From Sphingomonas montanisoli (GTDB lineage: Bacteria > Pseudomonadota > Alphaproteobacteria > Sphingomonadales > Sphingomonadaceae), in assembly GCF_008274695.1 (NCBI RefSeq), contig NZ_VTOU01000003.1, forward strand, positions 983,263 through 1,047,262: DNA of 64,000 nt, in the 5' to 3' direction. Each line of letters starts with the position of its first letter. Positions within the stretch are counted from its first letter, which is position 1. The position numbers and the translations under genes are program-made. Positions 52,882 to 61,708 of the stretch are shown here, in pieces. The notes under the pieces were generated by a model. That model was given only the letters and a program-made list of their open reading frames with translations, searched no databases and was not told the DNA's origin.

Positions 52882-54174
52882 ATGAAGCATCCGAACATCA
52901 TGGCAGCTTCGTCGCTGGCCGCCCTCGCGATGGGCGCTGTCGTGTCGCCCGAATATGCTCCGCCCGAATTTGGCCGCAAGGACGGCGGCGAAGAACCCGA
53001 TATCAAGCAGCTGTCGCGCGACCTGAAGGCCGCGACCGACAAGGTCAAGGAGTTCGCCGAGGACGCCAAGGGGCGGTTCGAAAAGGGCGAAAAGCTCTCG
53101 ACCGATGCCAAGGAAAAGGCGGACGAAGCGCTCGTCAAGTTCAACGAGCTCTCGGCAACCATGACCGAGATCGAGCAGAAGCTCGCTCGTCGCGGCGGTA
53201 GCGAGGGCAATGACCGTAAGTCGGTCGGCGCCCAGTTCATCGATGACGCGGCGGTGAAGGCGTTTATGGATCGCGCTCCGTCCAAGGGTTCGGTCAGCTT
53301 CGCTACCAAGGCCATCATCACCTCGCTCACCACCGATGCAAATGGCTCGGCGGGCGACCTGATCATTCCTGACCGTGTGTCCGGCATCGTCGCTCCGCCC
53401 GAACGCCGGATGACCGTGCGCGATCTCATCACGCCGGGTCGTACCGGGTCGAACAGCATTCAGTTCGTGCAGGAAACGGGCTTCACCAACAGCGCGGCCC
53501 CGACGGCCGAAACCGCGCAAAAGCCGCAGTCGGAACTGAAGTTCGACCTGAAGACGCTGCCCGTTGCGACGATCGCCCACTGGGTTCAGGCGTCGAAGCA
53601 GATCCTGTCCGACGCGCCGATGCTGCAGTCCTATGTCGACGGGCGCCTTCGTTACGGTTTGGCGTATGCCGAGGAACTGCAGTTGCTCAAGGGCGACGGC
53701 AGCGGCGCAAACCTGCTCGGCATGATCCCGCAGGCAACCGGCTATTCTGCTCCTGGTGGCCTCGTTGCCGACAACATGCTCGATCAGCTTCGCTATGCGA
53801 TGCTGCAGGCGGTTCTTGCTGAATATCCGGCAACCGGCCACATTCTGCACCCGATCGACTGGGCACGGATCGAGACGATGAAGGACGGCGAAGGCCGGTA
53901 CATCATCGGCAATCCCACGAACGGCGCGACGCCGACGTTGTGGCGCCTGCCTGTTGTCGAGACCCCGGCGATGACGGTCGACAAGTTCCTGACCGGCGCG
54001 TTCAAGCTGGCCTGCCAGCTGTTCGATCGTGAGGACGCGAACGTCGAGATCAGCACCGAGGATCGTGACAACTTCATCAAGAACCTCGTGACGATCCGTG
54101 GCGAGGAACGGGCAGCCCTGGCGGTCTACCGTCCCGAAGCGCTGATCTACGGCGACTTCGGCTTCGTCGCCTAA
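52882..54174 (+). CDS. Major capsid protein, HK97 fold
   Basis: 430 residues. The N-terminal ~135 form a charged coiled-coil delta domain (DIKQLSRDLKAATDKVKEFAEDAKGRFEKGEKL) that acts as scaffold and is removed by the protease. The mature part starts about residue 145 and has DANGSAGDLIIPDRVSGIVAPPERRMTVRDLI, WVQASKQILSDAPMLQSYVDGRL and the FDREDANVEISTEDRDNF A-domain end. Ribosome site AAGGAACGAAC. A hairpin terminator lies after it. Confidence 0.95.
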   Translation: MKHPNIMAASSLAALAMGAVVSPEYAPPEFGRKDGGEEPDIKQLSRDLKAATDKVKEFAEDAKGRFEKGEKLSTDAKEKADEALVKFNELSATMTEIEQKLARRGGSEGNDRKSVGAQFIDDAAVKAFMDRAPSKGSVSFATKAIITSLTTDANGSAGDLIIPDRVSGIVAPPERRMTVRDLITPGRTGSNSIQFVQETGFTNSAAPTAETAQKPQSELKFDLKTLPVATIAHWVQASKQILSDAPMLQSYVDGRLRYGLAYAEELQLLKGDGSGANLLGMIPQATGYSAPGGLVADNMLDQLRYAMLQAVLAEYPATGHILHPIDWARIETMKDGEGRYIIGNPTNGATPTLWRLPVVETPAMTVDKFLTGAFKLACQLFDREDANVEISTEDRDNFIKNLVTIRGEERAALAVYRPEALIYGDFGFVA

Positions 54175-54196
54175 CCGGTCGACAACCATCGAAGGA

Positions 54197-54224
54197 AGGG
54201 GGTGGCTTCGGCCGCCCTCTTTTT
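54197..54224 (+). terminator. Terminator after the capsid gene
   Basis: A 10-bp stem (54197-54206 with 54211-54220, two G-U type pairs) with TTCG loop and a run of five T. It sits 23 bases past the capsid stop. It probably reduces transcription into the connector genes, giving excess capsid protein. Confidence 0.7.
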
Positions 54225-54264
54225 CAGACCGCCGCATCCCGACGGCCTGGAAGGAGATGTTCCA

Positions 54265-54555
54265 ATGAAGATCAAGGTTCTCCGCGATTACAGCGGACAG
54301 GAAGGCACCGACGTCGATCGCAACGTCCCCGCCGGATCGATCCACATCGTCACCCGCGAGCGCGCAGCTCATCTGGAGGCAGTCCGCCTCGCGGAGATCA
54401 TCGGCAAAGACGAGCACCCCGATGACCTCCCCGCCCCATCGGCCGCGAAATCTAAGGATCGCGAGACGAGGATCGCGCCGATCGCAAGCAAGGCAGCGCG
54501 AAAGCCCCGCAACAAGGCCGCTCCGGCGCCGGAAAATAAGGAAGCTGGCCAGTGA
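54265..54555 (+). CDS. Hypothetical phage head protein
   Basis: 96 residues from ATG 54265, with AAGGAG 8 bases upstream (54251-54256). An N-terminal beta-like part (KIKVLRDYSGQEGTDVDRNVPAGSIHIVTRERAAHLEAVRLAEII) is followed by a Lys/Pro/Ala-rich basic tail. Small proteins of this form sit after the capsid gene in related phages; function unknown. Overlaps the next gene by four bases. Confidence 0.7.
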   Translation: MKIKVLRDYSGQEGTDVDRNVPAGSIHIVTRERAAHLEAVRLAEIIGKDEHPDDLPAPSAAKSKDRETRIAPIASKAARKPRNKAAPAPENKEAGQ

Positions 54556-54974
54556 TCCGGCGGAAGAACCAGCACACGCTCATTGCCGATCCGGGCGACG
54601 TCGTTGACATCTGCGGCCAGTGTGCGGGCGCATCGATCGTCGTCGGCGCTGAGGTCGCCAATGTGCGCGCGATTACAATCCAGTTGAAGGACGCGCAGGG
54701 CAATGATCTCGCCCACCGAGCCACCGTCCAGATCGCCGTGCTTGCCGACGCCAACGGTGACGCCTTCGTCGCGGTCGGCGGCACGACCGGCATCGCGATC
54801 GGCGCCGATGGCGCGTTACTCCCGATCGTCGCGAAGAAGCTGTTTCTCGCGATCTCGGAAGCCGACGGCGATATCGATCTGACGTGGACCGACACCGGCA
54901 CCGACGTCGCCTATCTTGCCGTCATCCTGCCGAATGGTCGCATGATCATCTCGGCCGCCCTGACCAACACCTGA
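54552..54974 (+). CDS. Hypothetical phage protein, possible head decoration
   Basis: 140 residues of probable beta-rich structure (DVVDICGQCAGASIVVGAEVANVRAITIQLKDAQGND, WTDTGTDVAYLAVILPNGRMIISAAL). No family recognised; place after the capsid gene and sequence style fit a head decoration or fibre protein. Ribosome site not evident; it overlaps the previous gene. Confidence 0.6.
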   Translation: MIRRKNQHTLIADPGDVVDICGQCAGASIVVGAEVANVRAITIQLKDAQGNDLAHRATVQIAVLADANGDAFVAVGGTTGIAIGADGALLPIVAKKLFLAISEADGDIDLTWTDTGTDVAYLAVILPNGRMIISAALTNT

Positions 54975-54990
54975 TCCGAAGGGACCGCAG

Positions 54991-55590
54991 ATGCGCGCTC
55001 GTGTCGTGACGCCACCGCAGCCCGTGGTGACGTGGGAGGAGGCGCGCGCGCATCTGCGCCTCGACGGTGATGATGAACAGCTATTGGTCGAGGCGATGAT
55101 TGCCGCAGCGACCGGGCACATTGACGGACCAGAAGGCTGGCTGGGCCGCGCGATCGGTGTGCAGACGATCGAGGCGCGCTTCGACTGCTTTGAAGGGTGT
55201 GGCAATTCGCTCCGCCTTCCTTTCCCGCCTCTCATCGACCTCGTAAGCGTCAAATATCTCGATGGTGCATGCGGCGAGCAAACCGCAGATCTCGAAGACT
55301 TTGAGCTGTTCGGCGACCGAATAATGCCCGTCACTGACGTTTGGGCATGGGTGGGCTGCGCCGTGCGCCCGGACGCAATTCGCATCCGGTATCGCGCAGG
55401 CTACGTTGTCGATGCCGAATCCGATCCGCTGGTGGCCAAGCTGCCCGCGTCGATCCGCGCGGCGATCCTGCTGATGACCGGTGACCTCTATGCCAATCGC
55501 GAAACGGTCATGATCGGCGCAAGCGCGTCGGCTGTGCCCATGTCGACGACGGTCGAAAGTTTGCTCGCGCCCTATCGTGTGTTCAGCTGA
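54991..55590 (+). CDS. Head-tail connector protein, gp6-like
   Basis: 199 residues. VTPPQPVVTWEEARAHLRLDGDDEQLLVEAMIAAATGHIDG (about 6-46) is the usual start of the HK97 gp6-type connector ring, followed by beta strands with FELFGDRIMP and IRIRYRAGY, and a helical end. It attaches to the portal. Overlaps the head closure gene by one base. Confidence 0.88.
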   Translation: MRARVVTPPQPVVTWEEARAHLRLDGDDEQLLVEAMIAAATGHIDGPEGWLGRAIGVQTIEARFDCFEGCGNSLRLPFPPLIDLVSVKYLDGACGEQTADLEDFELFGDRIMPVTDVWAWVGCAVRPDAIRIRYRAGYVVDAESDPLVAKLPASIRAAILLMTGDLYANRETVMIGASASAVPMSTTVESLLAPYRVFS

Positions 55591-55916
55591 TGCGGGCGGG
55601 CGCGCTCGATAGGCGGATCGTCATCCAGCGGGCGGCGCTAGCGCCGGATGCCGCCGGCGATCCGATGCCATCATGGGCCGATCTGGTGACCGTATGGGCG
55701 TCAGCACGGCCGGCGCCCGGTGTCGAGCGGCTGCAAAGTGCAGAGATCGCGGCGACGGCGCCGATGGTGTTTCGTATCCGCTGGTCGTCGGCGGTCTCGG
55801 ACGTGAGCCCGGCCGATCGCATTGCGTATGGCGGTCGCGATTGGAATATCGTTTCGGTTGTCGAGATCGGCCGCAGAGAAGGGCTTGAGATCGCTGCGAC
55901 GGCGAGAGCGGACTGA
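55590..55916 (+). CDS. Phage head closure protein
   Basis: 108 residues. LDRRIVIQRAALAPDAAGDPMPSWADLVTVWASARPAPGVE and VSPADRIAYGGRDWNIVSVVEIGRREGLEI are the marks of the SPP1 gp16/HK97 gp7-type head closure family, a beta-barrel that seals the connector and joins the tail. Overlaps both neighbours by one base. Confidence 0.9.
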   Translation: MRAGALDRRIVIQRAALAPDAAGDPMPSWADLVTVWASARPAPGVERLQSAEIAATAPMVFRIRWSSAVSDVSPADRIAYGGRDWNIVSVVEIGRREGLEIAATARAD

Positions 55917-56398
55917 TGCCGCGCGAGATCGTCAAGCTAGAAGGCTTCCGCGAGCTGGAAGTCGCGCTGAAGGAACTGCCGAAGGCGGCGGGTAAATCTG
56001 TGCTGCGTCGGATCGCTCGGCGCGCGCTTCAGCTGTTCATCGAGGCGGTCCGCCGGCTCGCCCCGGTCGGCGGCTCCGCTGACGAGGGTCGGACGCCCGG
56101 CGTTCTTCGCGAGAGCTATGTGATCGGGTCTCGGCTTACCCGCCGCCAGCGTCGCGATGCCAAGCGCGAGGGGAAGTCATCGATCGAGCTTTATGCCGGC
56201 ACCTCCGATCCAGCGGGCGTGCAGCAGGAGTTCGGGAACGTGAATCACCGCGCCCAGCCACATGCGCGGCCTGCGTGGGATCAGACGAAGCAGGACATGC
56301 TCGACCTCGTCGGCACTGACCTGGGCGCCGAGATCGAGAAGACGCGAACGCGGCTCGCGAAGAAGGTGGCGCGGATCGCTGCCAAGAACGGAGGCTGA
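55916..56398 (+). CDS. HK97 gp10-type morphogenesis protein
   Basis: 160 residues. LEGFRELEVALKELPKAAGKSVLRRIARRALQLFIEAVRRLAPV (about 7-50) is the gp10 pattern, then beta strands and VQQEFGNVNHRAQPHARPAWDQTKQDMLD. Proteins of this family assemble at the head-tail junction. Starts on the stop of head closure. Confidence 0.9.
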   Translation: MPREIVKLEGFRELEVALKELPKAAGKSVLRRIARRALQLFIEAVRRLAPVGGSADEGRTPGVLRESYVIGSRLTRRQRRDAKREGKSSIELYAGTSDPAGVQQEFGNVNHRAQPHARPAWDQTKQDMLDLVGTDLGAEIEKTRTRLAKKVARIAAKNGG

Positions 56399-56400
56399 TC

Positions 56401-56811
56401 ATGTCGGTGACTGCAGCCCTTCGCGATCGGGCGAACGATCATGAGCCGCTCGCCACGATCCTCGCCGGCCGGGCGTGGCGCGACGAGGCAAGGATGCAGC
56501 GCCCTGCCAAGCCCTACCTGATCATCACGCTGGCCTCCGATCCGCGCGAATATACGCATGACGGCGAAGTAAGCCTGCGCGGCACGCTCATCCAGTTCGA
56601 TGTCTATTCGGCCTCGCGCGGCGATGCCGATGCGATCGGCCCCATGATCGAAGAGATTGCCACGACGCCCGCGATTGTGGGCGCCGTGGCAATCCAGCGT
56701 GGCTTCGTCGAGTTCGCCGGCGACAGCAAAGAACGCGCAGACGGCGAGATTATCTACCGCACCCGGCGCGACATTCGAGTGTGGTGGCAACCCCAGCCCG
56801 AGGAGGCTTGA
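56401..56811 (+). CDS. Tail completion protein, DUF3168
   Basis: 136 residues. The DUF3168 pattern is seen in KPYLIITLASDPREYTHDGEVSLRGTLIQFDVYSASRGDADAIGPMIEEIA (about 38-90). Family members form the tail terminator ring that stops tube growth and binds the head. Starts 2 bases after the gp10-like gene. Confidence 0.88.
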   Translation: MSVTAALRDRANDHEPLATILAGRAWRDEARMQRPAKPYLIITLASDPREYTHDGEVSLRGTLIQFDVYSASRGDADAIGPMIEEIATTPAIVGAVAIQRGFVEFAGDSKERADGEIIYRTRRDIRVWWQPQPEEA

Positions 56812-56813
56812 AC

Positions 56814-57272
56814 ATGTCGACTGCTAAACTTGGCTTCGGTTCGGCCTTTTACATGGGCGCGACCGGAGTGGCGACCGAAGTCACCAAGATTGCCGAGGTC
56901 ACCAGCGTGTCCCCGCCCAACGAGCAACGCGCGGATGTGGAGGTTACCCACTATGAGAGCCCGGGGCAGACGCGCGAATATATCGCCGGCCTGATCGATC
57001 CGGGTGAGATCACGGTTTCGATCAACTGGGTCCCGGGCAGCCCGACCGATGATCTGCTCGTCACGGCGAAGAACGATGGTGCCGTGCGCCAGATGAAAAT
57101 TAAGGTACCCGGCGCAGCGGCCACGCCCGAGCAGTTCAAGTTTCCGGGCATCGTTAAAGGCTTCGAACGGACGGTGCCGATCGACGGCCAGATGACCGCC
57201 AACGTGACGATCCGCATTGCGGGCGCGGTCACGCAGGCGGCGTATGCCGATGCGGACGAGGCTGACGCCTGA
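56814..57272 (+). CDS. Major tail tube protein
   Basis: 152 residues from ATG 56814 (GAGGAGG upstream). ATGVATEVTKIAEVTSVSPPNEQRADVEVTHYESPGQTREYIAGLIDPGEITVSINW and FKFPGIVKGFERTVPIDGQMTANVTIRIAG are typical of lambda gpV/HK97-type tube subunits. It forms the tube of a flexible non-contractile tail. Next gene starts on its stop. Confidence 0.92.
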   Translation: MSTAKLGFGSAFYMGATGVATEVTKIAEVTSVSPPNEQRADVEVTHYESPGQTREYIAGLIDPGEITVSINWVPGSPTDDLLVTAKNDGAVRQMKIKVPGAAATPEQFKFPGIVKGFERTVPIDGQMTANVTIRIAGAVTQAAYADADEADA

Positions 57273-57607
57273 TGGCCGCACCCAACGGCGCCGTGCCATT
57301 CGAGGCGGGCGGGAAGGCGCGGCAGCTTCGCTTCTCCACCAATGCGCTTTGCCTCCTGGAAGAGCGCCTTGAGGTCACCACGCTCGCGGTGGCGACCGAG
57401 CTGGAATTCGGTGTCAGCATGCGCACACTTCGCGGCCTGTTCTGGGCCGGGTGTGGCGAGGCCGACATGACGCTCGCGAGTGCGGGCGACATGATCGACG
57501 AGCTGGGCGCCGCAAAGGCGGTCGCCCTTGCCAAGGACGCCTATTCGGCGGCTTTCCCGATCGCGGAGGCGGGGGCCCCGAAGAAAGGGCGTGGCGCCCG
57601 CCCTTAG
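57272..57607 (+). CDS. Tail assembly chaperone, short form (GTA gp10-like)
   Basis: 111 residues. EAGGKARQLRFSTNALCLLEERL (about 11-33), LEFGVSMRTLRGLFWAGC and ASAGDMIDELGAAKAVALAKDAYSAAF match the G-type tail chaperone of phages and gene transfer agents. Its last ~12 codons overlap the -1 frame that continues to 57903. It keeps the tape measure unfolded and guides tube polymerisation. Confidence 0.85.
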   Translation: MAAPNGAVPFEAGGKARQLRFSTNALCLLEERLEVTTLAVATELEFGVSMRTLRGLFWAGCGEADMTLASAGDMIDELGAAKAVALAKDAYSAAFPIAEAGAPKKGRGARP

Positions 57608-57903
57608 AAGGCGGCGACTGGCTAGATCTGCTTCGGGAGTGGTGCGCCGTAGGCCATCCTCCCGAGCAGTTCTGGATCCAGACGCCGCGAACCTATCACA
57701 GCGTCATGACCGGCAGCGTCGATCGCGAGAAGCGCGAGCTGCGCAAGCTGGCATGGCTTGCATCGACCACCGGCGCGCTGTCGCAGGTCGAACCGAAAAA
57801 CCATCCCTCGATCGACAAGATGACGGGCTCGAAGCCTGCCGCGTCCGCTGAGGACGTAGGCATGGTGATGCGCGCGTGGGTATCGGCAACAAAGGACTGG
57901 TGA
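57571..57903 (+). CDS. Tail assembly chaperone extension read by -1 frameshift
   Basis: The frame -1 to the chaperone gene is open through 57903 and encodes WLDLLREWCAVGHPPEQFWIQTPRTYH..., a T-like helical extension. It has no ATG, GTG or TTG start before the conserved part, so it should be made only as a fusion by ribosomal frameshifting near the G-run/CCCC and AAGAAAGGG region (57571-57589), like lambda gpG-T. The tape-measure gene starts 1 base after its stop. The exact slip site is uncertain, as no perfect canonical heptamer is in register. Confidence 0.72.
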   Translation, partial: GGPEERAWRPPLEGGDWLDLLREWCAVGHPPEQFWIQTPRTYHSVMTGSVDREKRELRKLAWLASTTGALSQVEPKNHPSIDKMTGSKPAASAEDVGMVMRAWVSATKDW

Positions 57904-57904
57904 C

Positions 57905-60097
57905 ATGGCATCGCTGATCGGCGCCCTGCGCGTTACCCTTGGCCTCGACACTGCCGCATTCGATGCCGGCGCCGCCAAGGCAGAGGATCGCGCCTATCGT
58001 ATGGGCGAAAAGATCGGCGGCTCGATCCGCAAGGCCGCGACCACGGCGGGCAAGCTAACCGGCGTATTCGCCGCGCTCGGTACTGCCGGCCTGACAGTCG
58101 CGGCCAAGGGCGCGCTCGATTACGCAGATGCGATCGTCGACCTTGCCGACCGCACTGGGGCGACGACCAAGATCATTCAGGAGTTTCGCTACGCTGCCCA
58201 GCTCAGCGGCTCCGACGTGGCAACGGCCGACGCGGCGATGGAGAAATTCACGAAGACGCTCGGCCTCGCGCAGCAGGGATCGAAGGCGCAGGCAGACCTG
58301 TTCAAAATGCTCGGGGTCACATCGACAGACTTCGAAACCGCCTTCATGCAGACACTCGACGGGTTGGAGCGCCTGCCGACCGTCCAGCAGCGCAATGCTG
58401 TCGCGCTCCAGTTATTCGGCAAGTCGGCCGGCTCGCTGACGATGCTGCTGGGGCAGGGTTCGCGGGAGTTCGACAATTTCGCTCAGAAGGCGAAGGATCT
58501 TGGTATCGTCCTGGACGAGGACGTCCTGCGGAACGCCGGCAAGGTGAACGACGAACTCGATACTTTGAAGATGATCATCAACGCGCAGTTTGCGGGCGTC
58601 ATCGCGGATAATGCCGACAGCATCTATTCGCTCGCCTCGGCCCTCGCGACCCTGACCGGCAATCTGCTCAAGTTCTGGCAGCAGGACCCGCGCCAAGCGA
58701 TGGAGATTGCTGGCGCGCTGACGGGCGCCGCCGCCGGAGGTGTGCTGGCTGGGCCGATCGGCGCGCTCGTCGGAGGCGGTCTCGGCTTTGCCGGCGGCGC
58801 CTATATCGGCAGCAAAATGGAGGCCGCGAATAAGAACCGGCCAAAAGGGGCGGCGGGCGGACGCGGGCGGGGTGGCGTTCTGCCCCCCGCCGAGGCCGAT
58901 GTCGCGAAGGCTAGCCGCGAGCGGGCGCGAGCGGCGAGCGATGCACTTCGGCGCGAGAAGCAGTTCGCATCCGATCTCACGCGCGCCCAGGCGGAGGAGC
59001 TTCGCGCCAAAGCTGACCTGACGGCTGACAGTTGGGAGCGCCGCGCAATCGAGCAGCAGATGATCAATGCCGATCGTGTTGCGGCGCGCGACGAGATCGA
59101 TCGAAACGACGATTACAGCGCGGCGCAAAAAGAGCGTCTCAAGCTGCTCGTCGATAGCGTCGCAGATCTGCGCTCGCAGAAGCTGGATCAAGAGGAGGCG
59201 GCCGAGATTGCGAAGAACGCGCTCGATCGTCGGGTCGCGGCGAACGACAACGATACCGACATGCTGCAGGCGCAGAGCGACCTCGCGCGGACGATGGGCG
59301 AGCGCCGCGATCTTGAGCTTCGCCTCCTCGACAAGCAGTTCGAGACCGAACGGCTGATGCAGGAAGCGATCATCGCCTCGGAAGATCGCAATGCGACCGA
59401 CAAGCAGATAGCGCGTGAACGGCTCAAGGCACTCGACATGCTTCAGGGGGCGGCGCGGACGAGCGTGATGCGAGACACCGCCGGCCCACTCGCTGCCTAT
59501 TTCGACGCAATGCCGCGATCTGCAGCGGAGATCAGCGAAGCTTATGAGGGTTTGGCGGCGGATGGTTTGGGGGCGGTCGTGGACGGCTTCGCCGATGCTT
59601 CGGTCGGTGCCCGTAAATTCGGCGACGTTGTGGAACAGGTCGCCAGCGACGTGCAGCGCAGTCTGTTAAAGATGGCCATCCAGAAGGGTGTGCAATCGCT
59701 GTTCGGTCGGGCGCTTGGCACCCTTTTCGGTGGAAGCGGCGGCGCGGCCAGTGCCGAGTCCTTTCTGGGCGCGGCATTGGGGGGCGGTGGTGACGTGGAC
59801 GGTCTCGATGCTTTCGAGTTGTCCGGAGCGCGGGCCAAAGGCGGTTCGGTCCTGGGCGGCCGAAGCTATGTCGTCGGCGAGCTGGGTCCAGAAATCTTCA
59901 CCCCGTCGTCGTCGGGCAACGTGATCGCCAATGACGATATCGACGGTGCGCGGGGCGGGATCGTGATCCATCAAACGTTCGCACCGAACCTTGCCGGGAG
60001 CGCCGTCGACAGGGCCGAGCTGGGTCGGTTCGCGGTGATGGTGAAGCAGGACACGATCGCGACGTTTCGCGATCTGAAAGCGCGGGGGAAGGCATGA
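57905..60097 (+). CDS. Tail tape-measure protein
   Basis: 730 residues. N-terminal GALRVTLGLDTAAFDAGAAKAEDRAYRMGEKIGG and the ADRTGATTKIIQEFRYAAQLSGS...VATADAAMEKFTKTLG block are typical; a hydrophobic glycine-rich region (about 265-300) may cross the host membrane on DNA entry. A long charged helical part (about 330-520) and the C-terminal YVVGELGPEIFTPSSSG complete it. Its length sets the tail length. Confidence 0.94.
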   Translation: MASLIGALRVTLGLDTAAFDAGAAKAEDRAYRMGEKIGGSIRKAATTAGKLTGVFAALGTAGLTVAAKGALDYADAIVDLADRTGATTKIIQEFRYAAQLSGSDVATADAAMEKFTKTLGLAQQGSKAQADLFKMLGVTSTDFETAFMQTLDGLERLPTVQQRNAVALQLFGKSAGSLTMLLGQGSREFDNFAQKAKDLGIVLDEDVLRNAGKVNDELDTLKMIINAQFAGVIADNADSIYSLASALATLTGNLLKFWQQDPRQAMEIAGALTGAAAGGVLAGPIGALVGGGLGFAGGAYIGSKMEAANKNRPKGAAGGRGRGGVLPPAEADVAKASRERARAASDALRREKQFASDLTRAQAEELRAKADLTADSWERRAIEQQMINADRVAARDEIDRNDDYSAAQKERLKLLVDSVADLRSQKLDQEEAAEIAKNALDRRVAANDNDTDMLQAQSDLARTMGERRDLELRLLDKQFETERLMQEAIIASEDRNATDKQIARERLKALDMLQGAARTSVMRDTAGPLAAYFDAMPRSAAEISEAYEGLAADGLGAVVDGFADASVGARKFGDVVEQVASDVQRSLLKMAIQKGVQSLFGRALGTLFGGSGGAASAESFLGAALGGGGDVDGLDAFELSGARAKGGSVLGGRSYVVGELGPEIFTPSSSGNVIANDDIDGARGGIVIHQTFAPNLAGSAVDRAELGRFAVMVKQDTIATFRDLKARGKA

Positions 60098-60705
60098 CCG
60101 ACTTCGTGTGGCCCGCCGATCTCGCGCCAAGCAGCGTCAGTTTCTATCTGCAGCATTATACCGGCGGCACCGAAAGCCCGTTCAACCGGCAGCGCAAAAC
60201 CTATGTTCTCGGCCGATCGCGCTGGGTTGCGCGGTTCGAGTTCGTCGGCGGCGCGCAGGGCGAAGGGCTGGCAGGCAAGGGCGCGGCGATCGACGCCTTC
60301 CTCGCCCAGGTCGGAGGTGGCGCTAATCGCGTGCTGACGCACGACTGGCGGCGTCCGACGCGATCGGGGCCGGCGACGGGCGTCGGCACGAACTCACCGG
60401 CCGCCAAAGGTGCGACGTCGATGACGTGGATCGGGCTGCAGGCGAACACGCTGGCATTCCGGCGTGGCGATTATGTCGGGGGCGACGGGCGCGCACACAT
60501 CGTCACCGCCGACGTGCTGACGACGGCGGGCGGTGTGGCGATGGTGCCATTCGTGCCGCCGTTGGAAACCGCCATCGCGGCCGGCGCCGGCACCTATACC
60601 GAAGTCAAATCCCGGTTCGAGATCCGTGACGACGATGCGGGGGCGAATGCCGCGGCGTTCGGCGATGCCGAGCGGATCACGGTCGAAATGTTCGAGGATC
60701 TATGA
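60094..60705 (+). CDS. Putative distal tail protein
   Basis: 203 residues, overlapping the tape measure by four bases. N-terminal beta-rich part (SVSFYLQHYTGGTESPFNRQRKTYVLGRSRWVARFEFVGG) and a C-terminal region (FEIRDDDAGANAAAFGDAERITVEMFEDL) fit a tail-tip ring protein. Assignment rests mainly on position and pattern. Confidence 0.7.
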   Translation: MTDFVWPADLAPSSVSFYLQHYTGGTESPFNRQRKTYVLGRSRWVARFEFVGGAQGEGLAGKGAAIDAFLAQVGGGANRVLTHDWRRPTRSGPATGVGTNSPAAKGATSMTWIGLQANTLAFRRGDYVGGDGRAHIVTADVLTTAGGVAMVPFVPPLETAIAAGAGTYTEVKSRFEIRDDDAGANAAAFGDAERITVEMFEDL

Positions 60706-61337
60706 GCCGCGATATCACATCGCAGATGTCCGACGCGATCGAAGCGCCGGTCGTTCGCCCTTTCTTCGCGCTGTGGATCGACCTGCCTGATCCGGTGGCA
60801 GTGTGGACGGGTACTGGCACGATCAATTTCGCCGGGATCGACTGGATCGGCGCAGGCGGGGTCGGCTCTCTGGACACGATTGGCGAGGAGACCGACGGAT
60901 CTGCAACGGGCGTGCGCGCGACCCTGCTCGATATCCCGTCCGAATTTCGCGACGACATCGCCGACCAGGCGCAGCGCGGCGCGGCCATGCAGTTGTGGTT
61001 CGGGGCGCTGAACGAGGATCTGCAGACGATCACTGCCGTCAAACGCGTGTGGCGCGGGCGGGTCGATACCTATGAGGTGGTCGACAGCGGCAATTCCATT
61101 GCGGTGACGGTGGCAGGAGAGAGCCGCGCGCGCGACCAGAACAGGCCCGCGATTAAGCGGTTCACCGACGAGTATCAGCAGCGCCAATATCCGGGCGACC
61201 GCTTCTTCGAATATCTCCCGCAGATGGCCGAGGTTTCCATCCTGTGGGCACGCGGGGATCAGGCGGGCATGTCGACCGCAGCCCCGATGTCCAGCGGCGG
61301 CTTCATCGGCGCGATGACGCGCTATGTGAACACATGA
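60702..61337 (+). CDS. Putative tail-tip/baseplate hub protein
   Basis: 211 residues. PVVRPFFALWIDLPDPVAVWTGTGTINFAGIDWIGAGGVGSLDTIGEETDGSATGVRATLLDIPS and GRVDTYEVVDSGNSIAVTVAGESRARDQNRPAIKRFTDEYQQRQYPGDRFFEYLP are typical of siphophage tail-tip proteins resembling DUF2163/lambda gpL. Overlaps both neighbours by four bases. Confidence 0.75.
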   Translation: MSRDITSQMSDAIEAPVVRPFFALWIDLPDPVAVWTGTGTINFAGIDWIGAGGVGSLDTIGEETDGSATGVRATLLDIPSEFRDDIADQAQRGAAMQLWFGALNEDLQTITAVKRVWRGRVDTYEVVDSGNSIAVTVAGESRARDQNRPAIKRFTDEYQQRQYPGDRFFEYLPQMAEVSILWARGDQAGMSTAAPMSSGGFIGAMTRYVNT

Positions 61338-61708
61338 CGGCCAACCCCGATTGGCCGGATCATTGCGCGGACCGCGCGGCCGGGCATGTCCTGGCGGCGA
61401 GCGGCGTCGACGTGTGGGCGATCCTCGATGCGCCGCCGCCTAGATCGTGGCGGGATGCGGCGGCTCTGTATCGGCGGCATGGGGTGAGATCGCTCAGCGA
61501 ACTCGTCAGCCGAGCACTCGGGCCGTCCCTCTCGCCCTTGCTGGCGCGGCGCGGCGATATCGTTCGCCGGGGCTGGGCGCTCGGGATTTGCGCAGGCGAG
61601 GTGGCAACATTCTTTGGTGGCAACGCCGTGTCGATGGCAGAGGTTGAGGAGGCTTGGCGGATTGATGACGCTGATGTCATTCAGTGCAAGCTTGAACGCG
61701 CTCCCTGA
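61334..61708 (+). CDS. Tail-tip protein, DUF6950-like
   Basis: 124 residues from ATG 61334. WPDHCADRAAGHVLAASGVDVWAILDAPPPRSWRDAAALYRRHGVRSLSELV and RRGDIVRRGWALGICAGEVATFFGGNAVSMAEVEEAWRI have the shape of the DUF6950 family found in tail-tip clusters. Its 3' end overlaps the opposite lipoprotein gene by 32 bases. Confidence 0.75.
   Translation: MTANPDWPDHCADRAAGHVLAASGVDVWAILDAPPPRSWRDAAALYRRHGVRSLSELVSRALGPSLSPLLARRGDIVRRGWALGICAGEVATFFGGNAVSMAEVEEAWRIDDADVIQCKLERAP

Noticed and set aside
52033..54417. A 794-codon leftward frame across the capsid and protease genes.
   Set aside because: It is the antisense shadow of GC-rich coding DNA; the rightward genes carry clear phage protein families.
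48599..61708. Possibility that the head and tail genes are a gene transfer agent.
   Set aside because: Integrase, attL, repressor with operators and a full replication module are present, and the gene order is that of a temperate siphophage.
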